NCBI GenBank assembly: GCA_022072055.1
Contig: JAJVIK010000002.1
Coordinates: 388,158 to 452,157, forward strand
From: a bacterium
GTDB lineage: Bacteria; Hinthialibacterota; Hinthialibacteria; OLB16
Direction of reading: 5' to 3'
Length of the DNA: 64,000 nt
Shown: positions 61,628 through 64,000 of the stretch, piece after piece
Layout: the number at the start of each line of letters is the position of its first letter
How positions within the stretch are numbered: the stretch's first letter is position 1
Made by a program: the position numbers and the translations under genes
The notes under the pieces: model-generated
What the model was told of the DNA's origin: nothing
The model's input: the letters and a program-made list of their open reading frames with translations, nothing else
Database searches by the model: none

Positions 61628-62953
61628 GTGGCATTATGTGCATATGTCCCTCGTGTGTCTTTTTCGCCGGGTGGGGAATGCATTTTGGGGTTGTGTTGGG
61701 AACCCACCCACAGGGCAGAGAAAGCCAAATGCTGGGTCGAGAAAGCCAAACGCTGGGTCGAGAATCCCTTCTCGGCCCATGGGATCCCGGGGATTCCCAT
61801 CCCCAAGCCTCGCGGCGCGAGAAAGGATTCACGCGCCAGCGGGTTCGCCGGGGGGACGGGCGCGAACCCCGGCGCGCTTCAAAGCGGGCGGCGCTATGAG
61901 TACGACGGCCTCAACCTCCTGCGCGTGGACGAACTCTATGACAGCAACAGCAACGGCCTCACGGAGGACGACGCCTGGAGGAGGCTGGAAGTGAACACGC
62001 ACGGGCCGGGGACTCTGGGGGCGCTGATCGGCAAGCGGGTGTACACGCACACCAACAACGACTCCACTCCCGACGCCACCAACGACTACACTTACACCTA
62101 CGACGCGGTGGGCAACGTGCTCGCGGTCTACAACGCCAACTCCACCAATCGCGGCAACGAGTTGTATTATTTCAGCCAGGATGCTTTTGGGAACGAACTC
62201 TCGAACGACGGCAACCTCCCGACCTGGCAACGAATCAACCTCCTCGGCGGCTCGCAGTGGGGCACGGCCCGCACGGCGGGTATCACCGAACACCAAACGG
62301 GAAAGTGGATCGACACGTTCACGGGCCTGTATTTCTTCCACGCCCGCTGGCTGGACGCAGGAGTGGGGCGGTTTGTGGGGCGAGATCCGGTGAGATACAG
62401 ATGCAGCCACCACGTATCCCCCTACACAATAAGCGCAAATTGTCCGGCTCGCTTTACGGATCCCACTGGGATGTTTGAAATCGATGGGTCATGTTTTGTG
62501 AATCTGGACAACAATGACGGCTTCTGGCGAGGTGTGGGAGAGCTCCTTGGAAGGTGTGCCCGCATTCAAAGCGGAGCGTGGCCCGTAGACGGAGTTCCTG
62601 AAGAGTTTATAACCTGTATGATTGAGCGGTGTAATGACAATACACCGATCCGATGTACGTCTCCAAATTGTTCTTGCAGTGAGGACTCAACCGAGGCTCC
62701 AGCATGGGGATGGGTAGAGCAACCTCCGTCACCGGAGGATTGGGTTTTTGGGGCAAGAAATTGCGATGGAGTTGCCGTGTGTACCGAAACCTTGAATTTG
62801 GGCGGCCTGAATAGCTCACCACCAATCGTCGGTGGAAACCTTATGCATGAGTTCGGTCATTGTTGTGGGTGTACTCACGATGATATGCGACCCACACCGG
62901 GCCATTCGAATGCCGGTAGATGTGAGGGCCTACGTATAGGTCCAGGACAATGA
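61628..62953 (+). CDS. Truncated Rhs C-terminus with a metzincin-like effector domain
   Basis: Start uncertain: GTG 61628 is given, but Rhs-like sequence begins only near 61850 (RRYEYDGLNLLRVDELYD). The Rhs core follows (YTYTYDAVGNVLAVY, LYFFHARWLDAGVGRFVGRD). The usual cleavage motif PxxxxDPxG(L/M) is present as PARFTDPTGM. After it comes a Cys-rich variable domain of ~160 residues ending with HEFGHCCGCTHD, an exact match to the metzincin zinc motif HExxHxxGxxHD. Upstream Rhs repeats (normally >1000 residues) are missing, so this is an orphan tip or remnant. The downstream LRR gene overlaps its stop as ATGA and is an immunity candidate. Confidence 0.6.
   Translation: MALCAYVPRVSFSPGGECILGLCWEPTHRAEKAKCWVEKAKRWVENPFSAHGIPGIPIPKPRGARKDSRASGFAGGTGANPGALQSGRRYEYDGLNLLRVDELYDSNSNGLTEDDAWRRLEVNTHGPGTLGALIGKRVYTHTNNDSTPDATNDYTYTYDAVGNVLAVYNANSTNRGNELYYFSQDAFGNELSNDGNLPTWQRINLLGGSQWGTARTAGITEHQTGKWIDTFTGLYFFHARWLDAGVGRFVGRDPVRYRCSHHVSPYTISANCPARFTDPTGMFEIDGSCFVNLDNNDGFWRGVGELLGRCARIQSGAWPVDGVPEEFITCMIERCNDNTPIRCTSPNCSCSEDSTEAPAWGWVEQPPSPEDWVFGARNCDGVAVCTETLNLGGLNSSPPIVGGNLMHEFGHCCGCTHDDMRPTPGHSNAGRCEGLRIGPGQ
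61718..61759 (+). repeat. Two tandem 21-bp repeats before the Rhs remnant
   Basis: Copies at 61718-61738 and 61739-61759 (GAGAAAGCCAAA, then TGCTGGGTC or CGCTGGGTC) differ at one position, and GAGAA starts a third. In frame they encode EKAKCWV and EKAKRWV. This may be a scar of the deletion or recombination that joined foreign sequence to the Rhs core. Confidence 0.6.
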
Positions 62954-63864
62954 GGTGTCGTCACGGAAGGACACCCTACTACGCCGCTCGATGGGAACTC
63001 TCGACAGATGGAATGTCGACGGTGAGCTCCACAACCACACCTGTCGTTAGACTCATCCAATTCGGAGCGACCTTATCACTCCGTGTGACAGAGATAGTGT
63101 TTGCGTTGACTCTTCTGGCTGGTGGTATCCTGTGGGCGAATCCAAGTCAACACCATCAATGTTCGGATTGTGAGGTCTACAATGACCCCTTCAGAGAGAG
63201 ATCTGATCCGAGAGAGATAACAATATCGCGCGTCATGGAGCACAATGGTGTTGTGAATCTCTCCAATTCCTCAATATCGTGGGCCACAACTGATGCCGGT
63301 TTGGAAGGTATTCGATGCCTGATTCTTGATCATAACCCGTCACGGTCATTACAGATCATCAGACACTTTCCGAATGTCACGGAGCTCTACGCCAATAATA
63401 GTGATGTCACAGACATTTCACCTGCAGCACCTTTGATTGAGTTGACCACCCTATCCGTGTCATGTAATAAGATTACATCGCTTGGCGCAATCGCCAATTC
63501 GCAACAATTGAGGTCGCTATACGCTGTGTGCAACCGGATTGCGAGCATTACTCCACTCTTATCATTGACCTCCTTAAAGGTGCTGGATTTGTCCTATAAT
63601 AACATAACGTCAATTAAGGGAATTGAAGTACTATCCGAACTGGAGGAGCTAGTGATATCTGGCAATCCAGTTTCTGACTTGCGTCCATTATTGGGGATGA
63701 CCCAGAGGAGATGCAAAATCGTGGCACTCGACATACAGTTAGGTGATCTGCAGGCTCAGGAGGTGATGACTGACCTTACAATGCGTGGTTATGATGTCTA
63801 TTGGGGCAAGAGTGCGGTTATCGACCATGTAGGTGACATTCAAGCAGAGCAGGGTTTGAAGTAG
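62950..63864 (+). CDS. LRR protein with N-terminal signal/TM, candidate immunity protein
   Basis: 304 residues from ATG 62950, overlapping the Rhs stop as ATGA; ATG 63013 is an alternative. A hydrophobic segment (IVFALTLLAGGILWANP) follows a ~55-residue N-terminus. Six or so leucine-rich repeats of the SDS22/internalin-like type are visible: NVTELYANNSDVTDIS, LTTLSVSCNKITSLGAI, LRSLYAVCNRIASITPL and LKVLDLSYNNITSIKGI. The final ~50 residues are not LRR. Codon use is more AT-rich than in the rest of the window. Coupling to an Rhs effector suggests that it binds and neutralises the metzincin-like domain, but that is inference. Confidence 0.65.
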   Translation: MRCRHGRTPYYAARWELSTDGMSTVSSTTTPVVRLIQFGATLSLRVTEIVFALTLLAGGILWANPSQHHQCSDCEVYNDPFRERSDPREITISRVMEHNGVVNLSNSSISWATTDAGLEGIRCLILDHNPSRSLQIIRHFPNVTELYANNSDVTDISPAAPLIELTTLSVSCNKITSLGAIANSQQLRSLYAVCNRIASITPLLSLTSLKVLDLSYNNITSIKGIEVLSELEELVISGNPVSDLRPLLGMTQRRCKIVALDIQLGDLQAQEVMTDLTMRGYDVYWGKSAVIDHVGDIQAEQGLK

Positions 63865-63890
63865 ATGTCGGAATGTCCTGGTTCAGCGTG

Positions 63891-63914
63891 AATCCGACAA
63901 ACGGGGGTCGGATT
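63891..63914 (+). terminator. Stem-loop after the LRR gene
   Basis: AATCCGAC (63891-63898) pairs with GTCGGATT (63907-63914) over an 8-base loop, 27 bases after the LRR stop. It may end the toxin-immunity transcript. The remaining bases to 64000 hold no recognisable feature. Confidence 0.5.
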
Positions 63915-64000
63915 TAAGCAACTCTTGGGGTTGAGTTTTTTGAGGGATGGGGAATGCTCGGGAATGTATGATGGGTTGAGAAGGGGCTGGAAGGCGAGGA

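Overview
The window reads as chromosomal DNA of a GC-rich, Gram-negative heterotroph. Support comes from an OprB porin, Tat and Sec signal peptides, many c-type cytochromes, numerous glycan-active enzymes, DUF1080, and a Pro/Thr-linker secreted protein with a dockerin-like tail. This mix recalls the PVC, Hydrogenedentota, Sumerlaeota or Omnitrophota type of genome, but I cannot place the phylum from the sequence alone. No rRNA, tRNA, CRISPR array or transposase was seen.

Layout. 1-2.8 kb: an edge-truncated GH20-like protein and a SLOG-like protein. 2.8-7.5 kb (minus): a surface-sugar operon of deacetylase-GT2 fusion, DegT aminotransferase, Gfo/Idh dehydrogenase and left-handed beta-helix acetyltransferase. 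The last three match the WbpE/WbpB/WbpD logic for a diacetamido-uronic acid sugar. The DegT gene seems to need a non-AUG start. 7.8-10.7 kb: cobalamin adenosyltransferase, a methyltransferase and an NtrC-type regulator. 10.9-22.8 kb: a complete chemotaxis-like operon (pseudo-receiver, CheA, CheW, MCP, CheR, OprB porin, receiver, CheD, CheY, CheX, CheB) with no flagellar genes in the window.

22.8-30.6 kb (minus): four overlapping genes joining a MEDS-GAF-PAS sensor, a corrinoid protein, a UroD/MtaA-type methyltransferase and a giant GAF/PAS hybrid kinase. I regard this as a candidate corrinoid-coupled sensory system. 31.0-49.1 kb (plus): a secreted polysaccharide and redox locus with a heparinase II/III-like lyase, an esterase, three paralogous hydrazine-synthase-alpha-like (HzsA-like) propeller cytochromes, a propeller/MauG-type di-heme protein, a two-domain RidA/chorismatase-like protein and a GH106-like rhamnosidase. 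49.1-54.6 kb: an exported metallophosphoesterase, an exported TIM-barrel sugar isomerase-like protein, a Tat-exported DegT-family protein and a GH29 fucosidase.

54.6-56.7 kb: an XRE regulator with a small membrane partner behind tandem operator-like repeats, and an ECF sigma/FecR pair. 56.9-61.4 kb: a seven-heme NapC/NrfH-like membrane cytochrome, a temptin-like/DUF5666/dockerin-like mono-heme secreted protein and a DUF1080 protein. 61.6-63.9 kb: an Rhs C-terminal remnant ending in a metzincin-like domain, followed by an overlapping LRR protein. Base composition becomes visibly more AT-rich there, which suggests a polymorphic toxin-immunity cassette acquired by transfer.
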